From Streptomyces cellostaticus (GTDB lineage Bacteria > Actinomycetota > Actinomycetes > Streptomycetales > Streptomycetaceae): DNA of 64,000 nt. A model generated the notes under the pieces. It was not told the DNA's origin. It did not search any database and saw only the letters and a list, made by a program, of their open reading frames with translations. Position numbers and translations under genes: made by a program. Shown here piece after piece: positions 40,036 through 48,953 of the stretch. Location: the NCBI RefSeq assembly GCF_001513965.1, contig NZ_KQ948020.1, positions 62,001 through 126,000 on the forward strand, in the 5' to 3' direction. The first letter of the stretch is position 1. Each line of letters begins with the position of its first letter.

Positions 40036-42192
40036 ATGACGCAGCCGTTCGAACTCCCGCACTTCTACATGCCGTATCCCGCGCGGCTCAACCCGCACGT
40101 CGACGAGGCGCGCGCCCACTCGACGGCGTGGGCACGCGAGATGGGCATGCTGGAGGGCTCCGGGGTCTGGGACCAGGCCGACCTGGAGGCGCACGACTAC
40201 GGGCTCCTGTGCGCCTACACCCACCCCGACTGCGACGGTCCGGCCCTCTCGCTGATCACCGACTGGTACGTGTGGGTGTTCTTCTTCGACGACCACTTCC
40301 TGGACATGTACAAGCGCACCCAGGACCGCGCCGCCGGAAAGGCCCACCTGGACCGCCTGCCCCTGTTCATGCCGCTGGACCCGGCCACCCCGATGCCGGA
40401 GCCGGAGAACCCGGTCGAGGCGGGCCTCGCCGACCTGTGGCGGCGCACGGTGCCGTCGATGTCCGTCGACTGGCGCCGGCGCTTCTCCGTCGCCACCGAG
40501 CACCTGCTGAACGAGTCCATGTGGGAGCTGTCCAACATGAACGCGGGCCGGATCGCCAACCCGGTCGAGTACATCGAGATGCGCCGCAAAGTGGGCGGCG
40601 CCCCCTGGTCGTCGGGGCTGGTGGAATACGCGACCGCGGAGGTGCCCGCCGCCGTCGCCGGGACGCGGCCGCTCAGGGTGCTCATGGAGGCGTTCTCCGA
40701 CGCGGTCCACCTGCGCAACGACCTCTTCTCCTACCAGCGGGAGGTCGAGGACGAGGGCGAGAACAGCAACGGCGTGCTCGTCCTGGAGACCTTCTTCGGC
40801 TGCACCACCCAGGAGGCCGCCGAGACCGTCAACGACATCCTCACCTCGCGCCTGCACCAGTTCGAGCACACCGCGCTCACCGAAGTGCCCGCCGTCGCCC
40901 TGGAGAAGGGGCTCGGGCCCGACGAGGTCGCCGCGGTCGCCGCCTACACCAAGGGACTTCAGGACTGGCAGTCCGGCGGCCACGAGTGGCACCTGCGCTC
41001 CAGCCGCTACATGAACAAGGGCGCCACCTCCGTCGCGCCCTGGCAGAAGCTGACCGGTCCCGGCACCTCCGCGGCCGACGTCGGCGGGCTGCTCGCCTCG
41101 GCCGCCGCGGAACGCCTGCGCGCGTACGCGCACGTGCCCTTCCAGAAGGTCGGCCCGTCCCTGCTGCCCGACTTCTACATGCCCTACCAGGTCGAGCTGA
41201 GCCCGCACCTGGAGGCGTGCCGCCCCCGCCTGACCGCGTGGATGCACCGCATGGGCATGCTGGAGGAGGGTGTCTGGGACGAGGACAAGCTCGCCGCGTC
41301 CGACCTCCCGCTGTGTTCGGCCGGACTCGACCCGGACGCCACACCGGAGGCCCTCGACCTCAGCGCCCACTGGCTCGCCTGGGGCACCTACGGCGACGAC
41401 TACTACCCGCTGGTCTTCGGAGGCCGCCGCGACCTGGCCGCCGCCCGGCTGACCACCGCCCGCCTGTCGGCCTGCATGCCCGTCGACGGCGAGGAGACAC
41501 CCGTCGTCCCGGTCAACGGCATGGAACGCGGACTGATCGACCTGTGGGCCCGCACCACCGCCGGCATGACGCCCGGCCGGCGGCGCGCCCTGCGCGAGTC
41601 GGTCGACAAGATGACCGAGAGCTGGGTGTGGGAGCTGTCCAACCAGCTCCAGAACCGCGTCCCCGACCCGGTCGACTACCTGGAGATGCGCCGCGCCACC
41701 TTCGGCTCCGACCTCACCCTGAGCATGTGCCGCAGGGGTCAGGGACCCGCGATCCCGCCGGAGATCTACCGCACCGGCCCCGTCCAGGCGCTGGAGAACG
41801 CCGCCATGGACTACGCGTGCCTGACCAACGACGTCTTCTCGTACCAGAAGGAGATCGAGTATGAGGGCGAGCTGCACAACGCGATCCTCGTCGTGCAGAA
41901 CTTCTTCGGTTGCGACTACCCGGCCGCGCTCGGCATCGTCCACGACCTGATGACCCAGCGCATGCAGCAGTTCGAGCACATCATCACCCATGAACTACCC
42001 GTCCTGTACGACGACTTCGGCCTGTCGGCCGAGGCGCGCGAGGCCATGGGCGACTACGTGGCCGACCTGCAGAACTGGCTGGCGGGCATCCTGCACTGGC
42101 ACCGGGAGGTCGACCGCTACAAGGCCGCCTACCTCGCCCGCCGGACCCACGGCTTCGTTCCGGACCGGATGCCCGCGCTGCCCGTCGGCTGA
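40036..42192 (+). CDS. geoA: Geosmin synthase
   Basis: Bifunctional sesquiterpene cyclase, 718 residues, that turns farnesyl diphosphate into germacradienol (N-terminal domain) and then geosmin (C-terminal domain). The N-half shows the metal-binding DDHFLD and NDLFSYQREVEDEGE. The C-half repeats the architecture with DDYYP and NDVFSYQKEIEYEGE. Both halves start with the matching FYMPYPARLNPH and FYMPYQVELSPH segments. Volatile geosmin is made during sporulation in most streptomycetes. No strong ribosome-binding site is seen. The multicopper oxidase gene follows 121 bases later. Confidence 0.97.
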   Translation: MTQPFELPHFYMPYPARLNPHVDEARAHSTAWAREMGMLEGSGVWDQADLEAHDYGLLCAYTHPDCDGPALSLITDWYVWVFFFDDHFLDMYKRTQDRAAGKAHLDRLPLFMPLDPATPMPEPENPVEAGLADLWRRTVPSMSVDWRRRFSVATEHLLNESMWELSNMNAGRIANPVEYIEMRRKVGGAPWSSGLVEYATAEVPAAVAGTRPLRVLMEAFSDAVHLRNDLFSYQREVEDEGENSNGVLVLETFFGCTTQEAAETVNDILTSRLHQFEHTALTEVPAVALEKGLGPDEVAAVAAYTKGLQDWQSGGHEWHLRSSRYMNKGATSVAPWQKLTGPGTSAADVGGLLASAAAERLRAYAHVPFQKVGPSLLPDFYMPYQVELSPHLEACRPRLTAWMHRMGMLEEGVWDEDKLAASDLPLCSAGLDPDATPEALDLSAHWLAWGTYGDDYYPLVFGGRRDLAAARLTTARLSACMPVDGEETPVVPVNGMERGLIDLWARTTAGMTPGRRRALRESVDKMTESWVWELSNQLQNRVPDPVDYLEMRRATFGSDLTLSMCRRGQGPAIPPEIYRTGPVQALENAAMDYACLTNDVFSYQKEIEYEGELHNAILVVQNFFGCDYPAALGIVHDLMTQRMQQFEHIITHELPVLYDDFGLSAEAREAMGDYVADLQNWLAGILHWHREVDRYKAAYLARRTHGFVPDRMPALPVG

Positions 42193-42313
42193 CCGCACAC
42201 CGGCCTTTTCTCAACTTTCTCGTACGGAAGGGGGTATTCCGGGAACCTCGGCGGGGCGCCAGGAGTCTTCTGAGGCAAGGGGAACAAACACAGAACACGG
42301 GGGGTGTTCGATC

Positions 42314-44194
42314 TTGACCGACATCTTCGAGAAGATCGCCAAGGGTCTTGCGGACGAGCAGGCACCGGAACCGGGCGAACTGACGCCGTACGTCGCCCGG
42401 TTACCGATCCCGCCCGTCCTGCGCCCGGGATCCGCGTCCGCCGACGTGACCCACGAGACGGAGATCGCCCTGCGCCCCGCCTGGGTCCGCCTGCACCCGC
42501 AGCTGCCGCCGACCCTGATGTGGGGGTACGACGGACAGGTGCCCGGCCCGACCATCGAGGTGCGGCGCGGACAGCGCATCCGCATCGCCTGGACCAACCG
42601 CATCCCGAAGGACAGCGAGTACCCGGTCACCTCGGTGGAGGTGCCGCTGCGCACCGACGGCCGCCCGCAAGCCACCACCGAGCCCGGCCGCGAGGGCGTC
42701 GAACCGAACAAGGACGTCGCCGCCCTGCCCGCCTGGACGGTGACCCACCTGCACGGCGCCCAGACCGGCGGCGGCAACGACGGCTGGGCCGACAACGCCG
42801 TCGGACACGGCGACGCCCAGCTGTCCGAATACCCGAACGACCACCAGGCGGTGCAGTGGTGGTACCACGACCATGCGATGAACATCACGCGGTGGAACGT
42901 GATGACGGGCCTGTACGGCACCTACCTCGTCCGTGACGACGAGGAGGACGCCCTCCACCTCCCCTCCGGGGAGCGGGAGATACCGCTGCTGCTCGCCGAC
43001 CGCAACCTCGACACGGACGAGGACGGCCGTCTCAACGGCCGGCTGCTGCACAAGACGGTGATCGTCCAGCAGCAGAACCCGGAGACGGGCAAGCCGGTCT
43101 CCATCCCGTTCACCGGCCCGTACACCACGGTCAACGGCCGCATCTGGCCGTACGCCGACGTGGACGACGCCTGGTACCGCTTCCGGCTGGTCAACGCGTC
43201 CAACGCGCGCATCTACAACCTCGTCCTGGTGGACGAGGACGACAACCCGGTGCCGGGCGTCCTCCACCAGATCGGCAGCGACGGCGGGCTGCTGCCCCGC
43301 CCCGTCCCGGTCGACTTCGACGACGCGCTGCCCACGCTGACCGCGGCCCCGGCCGAGCGGTTCGACCTGCTGGTCGACTTCAGGGGACTTGCCGGCCGGA
43401 AGCTCCGGCTGGTCAACAAGGGCCGCAACCAGCCCGCGGGCGTGTCCGACCCGGCGGGCGACGTGCGCTATCCCGCGGTCCTGGAGTTCCGCGTCCGCGA
43501 GACCGGCATGTGCGACACCTTCGAACTGCCCGAGGTGCTCTCCGGCTCCTTCCGCCGCCTCACGCACGACATCGAGCACGGCCACCGCCTGATCGTGCTC
43601 ACCCCGCCCGCCACCAAGGGCGCCGGCGGCCACCCGGAGATCTGGGAGATGACCGAGGTGGCGGACCCGGGCGGCCTCCAGCTCCCCGCCGACGGCGTCA
43701 TCCAGCTCACCGGGGCCAATGGCACGACGAAGACGTACCGGCGCACGGCACGGACGTTCAACGACGGTCTCGGCTTCACCATCGCCGAGGGCGGCTACGA
43801 GCAGTGGAGCTTCCTCAACCTCGCGCCGATCGTCCACCCGATGCACATCCACCTGGCCGACTTCCAGCTGCTGGGCCGGGACGCGTACGACGTCTCGGGC
43901 TTCGACCCGACGGTGGGCGGCACCAGCAAGCCCATCGCGTACGACGCGGGCACCCCCATACCGCTCGCGCCCAACGAGCTGGGCCACAAGGACGTCTTCC
44001 GCGTCCCCGGCGGGCAGATCCTGCGCGTCATGGGCCGGTTCGACGGGGCCTACGGCCGGTTCATGTACCACTGCCACCTGCTGGAGCACGAGGACATGGG
44101 CATGATGCGGCCCTTCGTCGTCATGCCGGCCGAAGCCATGAAGTTCGACCACGGCGGGGCGCACGGCGGCCACGGCGGGGGCCACACCGGCTGA
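42314..44194 (+). CDS. Multicopper oxidase (phenoxazinone synthase/CotA-like)
   Basis: Three-domain laccase-like oxidase, about 626 residues, without a signal peptide. All copper motifs are present: HLHGAQT, WYHDHAM, HPMHIHLADF and YHCHLLEHEDMGMM. It resembles phenoxazinone synthase and CotA-type enzymes, which oxidise phenols, aminophenols or bilirubin. A His/Gly-rich tail ends the protein. The TTG at 42314 is preceded by GGGGGG; the frame upstream has no better start. Codon 30 (42401-42403) is a rare TTA, implying dependence on the bldA tRNA and hence late, developmental expression. It follows geoA. Confidence 0.9.
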   Translation: MTDIFEKIAKGLADEQAPEPGELTPYVARLPIPPVLRPGSASADVTHETEIALRPAWVRLHPQLPPTLMWGYDGQVPGPTIEVRRGQRIRIAWTNRIPKDSEYPVTSVEVPLRTDGRPQATTEPGREGVEPNKDVAALPAWTVTHLHGAQTGGGNDGWADNAVGHGDAQLSEYPNDHQAVQWWYHDHAMNITRWNVMTGLYGTYLVRDDEEDALHLPSGEREIPLLLADRNLDTDEDGRLNGRLLHKTVIVQQQNPETGKPVSIPFTGPYTTVNGRIWPYADVDDAWYRFRLVNASNARIYNLVLVDEDDNPVPGVLHQIGSDGGLLPRPVPVDFDDALPTLTAAPAERFDLLVDFRGLAGRKLRLVNKGRNQPAGVSDPAGDVRYPAVLEFRVRETGMCDTFELPEVLSGSFRRLTHDIEHGHRLIVLTPPATKGAGGHPEIWEMTEVADPGGLQLPADGVIQLTGANGTTKTYRRTARTFNDGLGFTIAEGGYEQWSFLNLAPIVHPMHIHLADFQLLGRDAYDVSGFDPTVGGTSKPIAYDAGTPIPLAPNELGHKDVFRVPGGQILRVMGRFDGAYGRFMYHCHLLEHEDMGMMRPFVVMPAEAMKFDHGGAHGGHGGGHTG

Positions 44195-44205
44195 TCCCGG
44201 TCACC

Positions 44206-44940
44206 TCACGCGGGTCGGCGCTCCACCCGGCCCGCGTGCTCGACCGCGGCTCGCGCCAGCGCCCGCACCACCGGGTGGGGGCGCGAGCCGTCGCCGGACA
44301 GCTCCGGCTGGAACAGCGTGGCCAGGAAGAAGGGGTGGCCCGGCAGTTCGGCGACGCGGACCTGTCCGTCCTCGTCGTGCCCGGAGAAGCGCAGGCCGTG
44401 GGCGTGCAGCGTGTCGAGGTGGCGGGAAGGGCCGTACGCGCAGAAGTACCGCTCGACCGTGCGCGCCGAGCCGATCACGGACTCGGCGAGCGAGCCGGGT
44501 TCGAGGGACACGGCGGCCTCGTGACCGACCAGGGAGCAGGCCAGCGGCTCGATGAGCAGGTCCTCGGCGTCGGGGTCGTTCTCGGCGTGCGCGGTCCGGG
44601 CCAGTCCGCACACGTTCCGGGCGAACTCCAGCAGTGCGTGCTGGAAGCCGCCGCACGTGCCGAGGAACGGGATGCCCTCCTCCCGCGCGGTGCGGACGGC
44701 GGCGAGAACGCCCGCCTCGCTGCGGTACGGGCTGCCCGGCAGCACCCAGACGGCGTCGAAGCCGCGCACCGCACCCTCGGCCTCCGCATCCTCGGTCGGG
44801 ATCCAGTAGGCGTCCAGGACCAGCCGGTCGCGCTCGGCGAGGGACTCCAGCAGGAGCGGGATCCGGGTGTGCGAGACGACGTTGGGGGAGCGGTCCCCGA
44901 CGAGCGCGAGGGTGGCGGTGTGAGCTGCGGTGTTCGTCAT
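44206..44940 (-). CDS. Class I glutamine amidotransferase-like protein (CTP synthase C-terminus related)
   Basis: 244 residues, stand-alone GATase fold related to the glutaminase domain of CTP synthase. The nucleophile motif is LGTCGGFQHALLE and the His/Glu pair is in LFQPELSG. No synthetase domain is attached and no acceptor enzyme lies alongside, so it may act on another gamma-glutamyl compound. ATG 44940 with AGGA 8 bases upstream; ATG 44949 is an alternative. It is divergent from a LysR gene with a 93-base gap, which makes it the likely target of that regulator. Confidence 0.8.
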   Translation of the reverse strand: MTNTAAHTATLALVGDRSPNVVSHTRIPLLLESLAERDRLVLDAYWIPTEDAEAEGAVRGFDAVWVLPGSPYRSEAGVLAAVRTAREEGIPFLGTCGGFQHALLEFARNVCGLARTAHAENDPDAEDLLIEPLACSLVGHEAAVSLEPGSLAESVIGSARTVERYFCAYGPSRHLDTLHAHGLRFSGHDEDGQVRVAELPGHPFFLATLFQPELSGDGSRPHPVVRALARAAVEHAGRVERRPA

Positions 44941-45033
44941 GCCGTTCATCCTGGGCGGCGCCCCCGGTTCACGTCCAACGATGATTCCTGCACGGTCGAT
45001 AAGCGTTGCTGATGGAGTGGGATCCTGGTCCCC

Positions 45034-45900
45034 ATGGACCCGCATCTGCTGCGCACGTACGTCACCGTGGCGCGCCTCGCCTCCTTCTCCGCGGCCGCGC
45101 GCGAGCTGGGCTACACCCAGTCCGCGGTGTCCCAGCACATCGCCGCGCTCGAACAGGACCTCGGCGCGCCCTTGCTCACCCGGCGGCCCGTCACGCCCAC
45201 CGCGGCCGGCGAACGCCTCCTGGAACACGTGGGCCCGCTGCTGCTGCGCCTGGACGCGGCCCGCGCCGACGTCGCCCGCATGGCCGCGGCGCCCGCGCAC
45301 GGCCTGACCCTCGCCGCCACACCGACCGCGCTCGGCCCCGGCATCCTCGGCGCGCTCCCGGCCGCGGGCGTGACCCTGCGCGTCCTCACCCGGGACGAGA
45401 TCCCGGCCGCCGTCGCCACCGGCACCGCCGACCTCGGCCTGGTCGATGGTCTCGCCGCCCCCAGCGATCCGCTGCGGCTGCCCGACGTGGCGCCGCTGAC
45501 CACGCACGGCGTCGCCGAGGAACCCGTCAGCGTCCTGCTGCCCGCCGGCCACCCCCTCGCCGGTCGCACCGGCCTGCGGCTGGGCGACCTCGCCGACGCG
45601 CGCTGGCTCGACGCCCCCGACGCGGCGCTCCCGCTCGCCCAGCTGCGCACCGCGGGCGGCGGCGGCGCCTTCCGCCCCTCCGTCCGCTACGAAGGCACCG
45701 ACCTGCGCACCCTCACCGCCCTCACCGCCGCCGGCCACGGCCTCACCCTGCTGCCCCGCTCGACGGCCACCGGCGCAGCGGGCACGGTCGCCGTGCCGCT
45801 CACCGCACCGCGGGTCGTCCACCGCACGGAACTGCTGCACGGCGGCGCACCGTCAGGAGCGGCCGCCGAGCTGGTCCGGCGGATGGTGGACGGTGGGTGA
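45034..45900 (+). CDS. LysR family transcriptional regulator
   Basis: 288 residues. N-terminal winged helix MDPHLLRTYVTVARLASFSAAARELGYTQS-type sequence with SAVSQHIAALEQDLGAPLL, followed by a co-inducer domain. It is divergent from the amidotransferase-like gene. The shared intergenic region holds CAACG...CGTTG arms (44977-45008) spaced as in LysR operators, so mutual regulation is likely. The ligand is unknown. Confidence 0.9.
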   Translation: MDPHLLRTYVTVARLASFSAAARELGYTQSAVSQHIAALEQDLGAPLLTRRPVTPTAAGERLLEHVGPLLLRLDAARADVARMAAAPAHGLTLAATPTALGPGILGALPAAGVTLRVLTRDEIPAAVATGTADLGLVDGLAAPSDPLRLPDVAPLTTHGVAEEPVSVLLPAGHPLAGRTGLRLGDLADARWLDAPDAALPLAQLRTAGGGGAFRPSVRYEGTDLRTLTALTAAGHGLTLLPRSTATGAAGTVAVPLTAPRVVHRTELLHGGAPSGAAAELVRRMVDGG

Positions 45901-46042
45901 CGGGTGCGCGGCCGACAGCTGATCCATCGTTTCGCCTCGACGGCTATGACTACCCTCCGCCACCCTCCGGCCAGTCTCACTCGTTCGAGTCTCGTCGCGG
46001 CCCGGCGCCCCGGGTAGAGCACCACCCGGAGGCGAGCGAACC

Positions 46043-46606
46043 ATGGAACATACTGCGTTGCGTCCCAAACCGATGCCCGGCCAGGAGCGGGGGGAGGGCG
46101 ACACGCCCCGCCCCGCGCGGCGCCCGCACGCCGCGCGCCGACGCGGCCGGCGGATCAGGACCGTGCTGTTCGGGCTGTTCACCGGGACCGTCCTGGTGCT
46201 CTCCGGGGTCGGCATCGGCACGGTCGGCGCCACGGTGATCGGCATGAGCAGGCTGGCCGAGCTGCAACACCACGCCCCGCCGCCCGCCCCCTCGGCCCGG
46301 CCCGCCCCCTCCGCGTCCCCGAGCCCCGCCGAGGCCCGGACCGGCGCGACCGTGGGCGTGGAGGCCGTCGACGCCGAGAAGCCGGGCGCCCTGGTGGTGG
46401 GCGTCCACGTGCCCGGCCCCGGCTACACGGCAGGCCTGGTCCGCGGCGACGTCCTGCTGCACTTCGGCAGCACCCGCATCGACACGGCCGCCGACCTCGC
46501 CCGAGCCGTCGCCCACGCCCGCCCCGGAAGGGAGGTGACCCTCACCGTGCGCCACCGCAGCGGCGGCTACCAGCAGCTGACGGTCGTTCCGGGGGTGGTG
46601 ACCTGA
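46043..46606 (+). CDS. Membrane-anchored PDZ-domain protein
   Basis: 187 residues: a basic cytoplasmic N-terminus (RRPHAARRRGRRIR), one transmembrane helix (TVLFGLFTGTVLVLSGVGIGTV), a Pro/Ala/Ser-rich linker and a C-terminal PDZ domain (GALVVGVHVPGPGYTAGLVRGDVLLHFGS, TAADLARAV). It resembles the anchor and PDZ parts of an HtrA protease without the protease domain, so it probably binds exposed C-termini of envelope proteins. No protease gene is adjacent. It appears to be a single-gene transcript. Confidence 0.75.
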   Translation: MEHTALRPKPMPGQERGEGDTPRPARRPHAARRRGRRIRTVLFGLFTGTVLVLSGVGIGTVGATVIGMSRLAELQHHAPPPAPSARPAPSASPSPAEARTGATVGVEAVDAEKPGALVVGVHVPGPGYTAGLVRGDVLLHFGSTRIDTAADLARAVAHARPGREVTLTVRHRSGGYQQLTVVPGVVT

Positions 46607-46820
46607 CCGGGGCCGGAGTGAGGCCGAGCGCGTCCACGGACCCGGCGAAACTCGCTGGTCACCCCCCGCCCCACGCGCCATGATGGCCCCATGCCGCGCC
46701 AGTCTGCGCGAACCGCGCCCCTGGGACTTCGCGATCGGCTCGCGCCGCCCTGCCCGGCCGGGCAGGATGCTGCCCGAGACCGCTTCGCCCCCGCCACCTC
46801 GACCGCGCCCGGAGGCCCGG

Positions 46821-47948
46821 ATGACCGGTAGTACGCCCGCGCCCTTCACCGCCGACGACTACAGGGCCCGTATGGAGCGCGCCGCGCGCTCCGCCGCCGA
46901 TGCCGGCCTCGCGGGACTGCTCGTGGCGCCCGGACCCGACATGGTGTGGCTGACCGGATACACGCCCACCGCGGTCACCGAACGGCTCACCGTGCTGGTG
47001 CTCGCCCCCGGCCGAGCCCCCGTGCTGGTCGTGCCCACCCTGGAGGCCCCGGACGCCGAACACGCGGCGGGCGCGACCGCGCTCACCCTGCGCGACTGGA
47101 CCGACGGCAAGGACCCCTACGCCGTCACCGCAGCCCTCCTCGACGACCACGGGCGCTTCGGCATCAGCGACAACACCTGGGCGATGCACCTGCTGGGCCT
47201 CCAGCGCACCCTGCCCGGCACGTCGTACGCCTCCCTCACCGACGCCCTGCCCATGCTGCGCGCCGTCAAGGACGCGGCCGAACTGGAGCTCCTGGCAGCC
47301 GCCGGAGCGGCAGCGGACCGGGCGTTCGAGGAGATCCGGAAGGTTCCCTTCGCCGGGCGCCGCGAGTCCGACGTCGGCCACGACCTCGCCGACCTGCTGC
47401 GCCGCTTCGGACACTCCCAGGTCGACTTCACCATCGTCGGCTCGGGCCCCAACGGCGCCAACCCGCACCACGAGGTCGGCGACCGCGTCATCCAGGACGG
47501 CGACATGGTCGTCCTCGACTTCGGCGGCCTCAAGGACGGCTACGGCTCCGACACCACCCGCACCGTCCACGTCGGAGAGCCCACCGAGGAGGAACGCACG
47601 GTCCACGACATCGTGCGCGCCGCCCAGGAGGAGGGCTTCCGGGCCGTACGCCCGGGCGTCGCCTGCCAGGAGGTCGACCGCGCCGCCCGCGCGGTCATCA
47701 CCGACGCCGGATACGGCGCGTACTTCATCCACCGCACCGGGCACGGCATCGGCGTCACCACCCACGAACCGCCGTACATGATCGAGGGCGAGGAACAGCT
47801 CCTCGTACCCGGCATGTGCTTCTCCGTGGAGCCGGGCATCTATCTGCCCGGCCGCTTCGGGGTGCGCATCGAGGACATCGTCACGGTGACCGAGGACGGC
47901 GGCCGCCGCCTCAACAACACCACCCGTGAGATGGTCATAGTGGACTGA
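46821..47948 (+). CDS. M24 family metallopeptidase (Xaa-Pro aminopeptidase-like)
   Basis: 375 residues with a creatinase-type N-domain (GLLVAPGPDMVWLTGYTP) and a pita-bread catalytic domain. The five metal ligands can be read: two Asp in LDFGGLKDGYGSDTTRT, His in TGHGIGVTTHE, Glu in SVEPGIYLPG and Glu in RIEDIV. It is expected to remove N-terminal residues ahead of proline in cytoplasmic peptides. ATG 46821 has GGAGG upstream; frames extending to 46680 are Pro/Arg-rich and unlikely. A kinase-fold gene follows after 53 bases. Confidence 0.9.
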   Translation: MTGSTPAPFTADDYRARMERAARSAADAGLAGLLVAPGPDMVWLTGYTPTAVTERLTVLVLAPGRAPVLVVPTLEAPDAEHAAGATALTLRDWTDGKDPYAVTAALLDDHGRFGISDNTWAMHLLGLQRTLPGTSYASLTDALPMLRAVKDAAELELLAAAGAAADRAFEEIRKVPFAGRRESDVGHDLADLLRRFGHSQVDFTIVGSGPNGANPHHEVGDRVIQDGDMVVLDFGGLKDGYGSDTTRTVHVGEPTEEERTVHDIVRAAQEEGFRAVRPGVACQEVDRAARAVITDAGYGAYFIHRTGHGIGVTTHEPPYMIEGEEQLLVPGMCFSVEPGIYLPGRFGVRIEDIVTVTEDGGRRLNNTTREMVIVD

Positions 47949-48001
47949 GAGACCAGGAGACACACCCTCGACGACACCCCGGAACGGCTACGGCGCGACC
48001 C

Positions 48002-48946
48002 ATGACCCAGGCACCGACACCCACCGCGGACACCGTCCGCAGACTGGTCCGTTCGCTGCTCAAGGAGAGCAGGGACACCGCGAACGGCAGCGGGGGACCC
48101 GACGTCCGGCCCGTCACGGAGGGCCACGAGCACACCTGGTGGGTCGGCGGCCGCCATGTGCTGCGCCTCGCCCCCGACCACAACGCCGCCGTCCGCCGCC
48201 GCCGCGAACTGCGCCTGCGCGACCTGCTCCGCCCGCACGTGCCCGTCGCTGTCCCCACCAGCGTCGCCCACGGCGACTGGGCACCCGGCCTCGCCTACAC
48301 CCTCGACAGCAAACTGCCCGGCGGCACCGCCGACGAGCACGACGTCTCCGCCGTCGGCGAGGCCGACCTCGCCGGGCTGCTCAGCGGACTGCGCGCGGTG
48401 CCCGCACGGCAGGCCGAGACGCTCGGCGTGCCCCGCAGCGCCCCGCGCTCCCTGGAGGCGCTGCGCCGCATGGCCGTGCACGCGGCCGAACGGCTCGCCG
48501 CCGCCGACGAGTTCGACGCCGCCCGCCTGCACCAGCTCACCGCGCCCGGCGCCGCCCAGCTCGCCGCACAGCCCGGCACCGCCGTCCTCACTCACCACGG
48601 CCTCACCGGCGAGCACGTGGTGGTCAGCGCCGACGGACGGGTCCGCGGCATCCTGGACTGGACCGAGGCCACCCTCGGCGATCCCGCCGAGGACATCGCC
48701 GGGCTCGCCGTGGCCGTCGGCTCCCCGGCCGCCGTCCGCGCCGCCACCCTCGCCGGTTACGGCGCCCGCCCCTGCCTGCGCGGCCTGTGGCTCGCCCGCT
48801 GCGACACCGTCATCCGCCTCACGGACCATCTCGAGGGCCGCGCACAGGGTTCCCTGACGCTGCTGAGAACCCAGCTGCGGCGCGCCTGGGAACCGATCCT
48901 GCTGGAGCGGGTGACCGAGTTCCAGGACGAGGAGACGGAGCCGTAG
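48002..48946 (+). CDS. APH-fold protein lacking catalytic residues
   Basis: 314 residues of the aminoglycoside/choline kinase-like fold. The C-lobe metal motif GILDWTEATLGDPAEDIAG is conserved. The catalytic loop, usually HGDLHPGN, reads HHGLTGEH, so both the base Asp and the loop Asn are replaced (Gly and His). The N-lobe is also short (GHEHTWWVGGRHVLRLAP). Phosphotransfer is therefore doubtful; it may be a ligand-binding pseudokinase. It lies just downstream of the M24 peptidase and converges with treZ. Antibiotic resistance should not be inferred. Confidence 0.75.
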   Translation: MTQAPTPTADTVRRLVRSLLKESRDTANGSGGPDVRPVTEGHEHTWWVGGRHVLRLAPDHNAAVRRRRELRLRDLLRPHVPVAVPTSVAHGDWAPGLAYTLDSKLPGGTADEHDVSAVGEADLAGLLSGLRAVPARQAETLGVPRSAPRSLEALRRMAVHAAERLAAADEFDAARLHQLTAPGAAQLAAQPGTAVLTHHGLTGEHVVVSADGRVRGILDWTEATLGDPAEDIAGLAVAVGSPAAVRAATLAGYGARPCLRGLWLARCDTVIRLTDHLEGRAQGSLTLLRTQLRRAWEPILLERVTEFQDEETEP

Positions 48947-48953
48947 CGGCCGC

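Noticed and set aside
42232..42237. GGGTAT as a stress-sigma-factor -10 before the multicopper oxidase
   Set aside because: No matching -35 element at the expected 14-16 base distance, and the hexamer is common by chance.
40036..44194. A larger terpene or polyketide biosynthetic gene cluster
   Set aside because: Only the geosmin cyclase is a dedicated biosynthetic enzyme; no prenyltransferase, PKS or NRPS gene is present in the window.
45961..46000. tRNA-like GTTCGAGTC sequence
   Set aside because: No acceptor stem or anticodon arm can be drawn around it; only a short inverted repeat ACTCG-TT-CGAGT is real.
48002..48946. Aminoglycoside resistance gene
   Set aside because: Only the fold matches; the catalytic Asp and Asn are missing and no resistance context is present.
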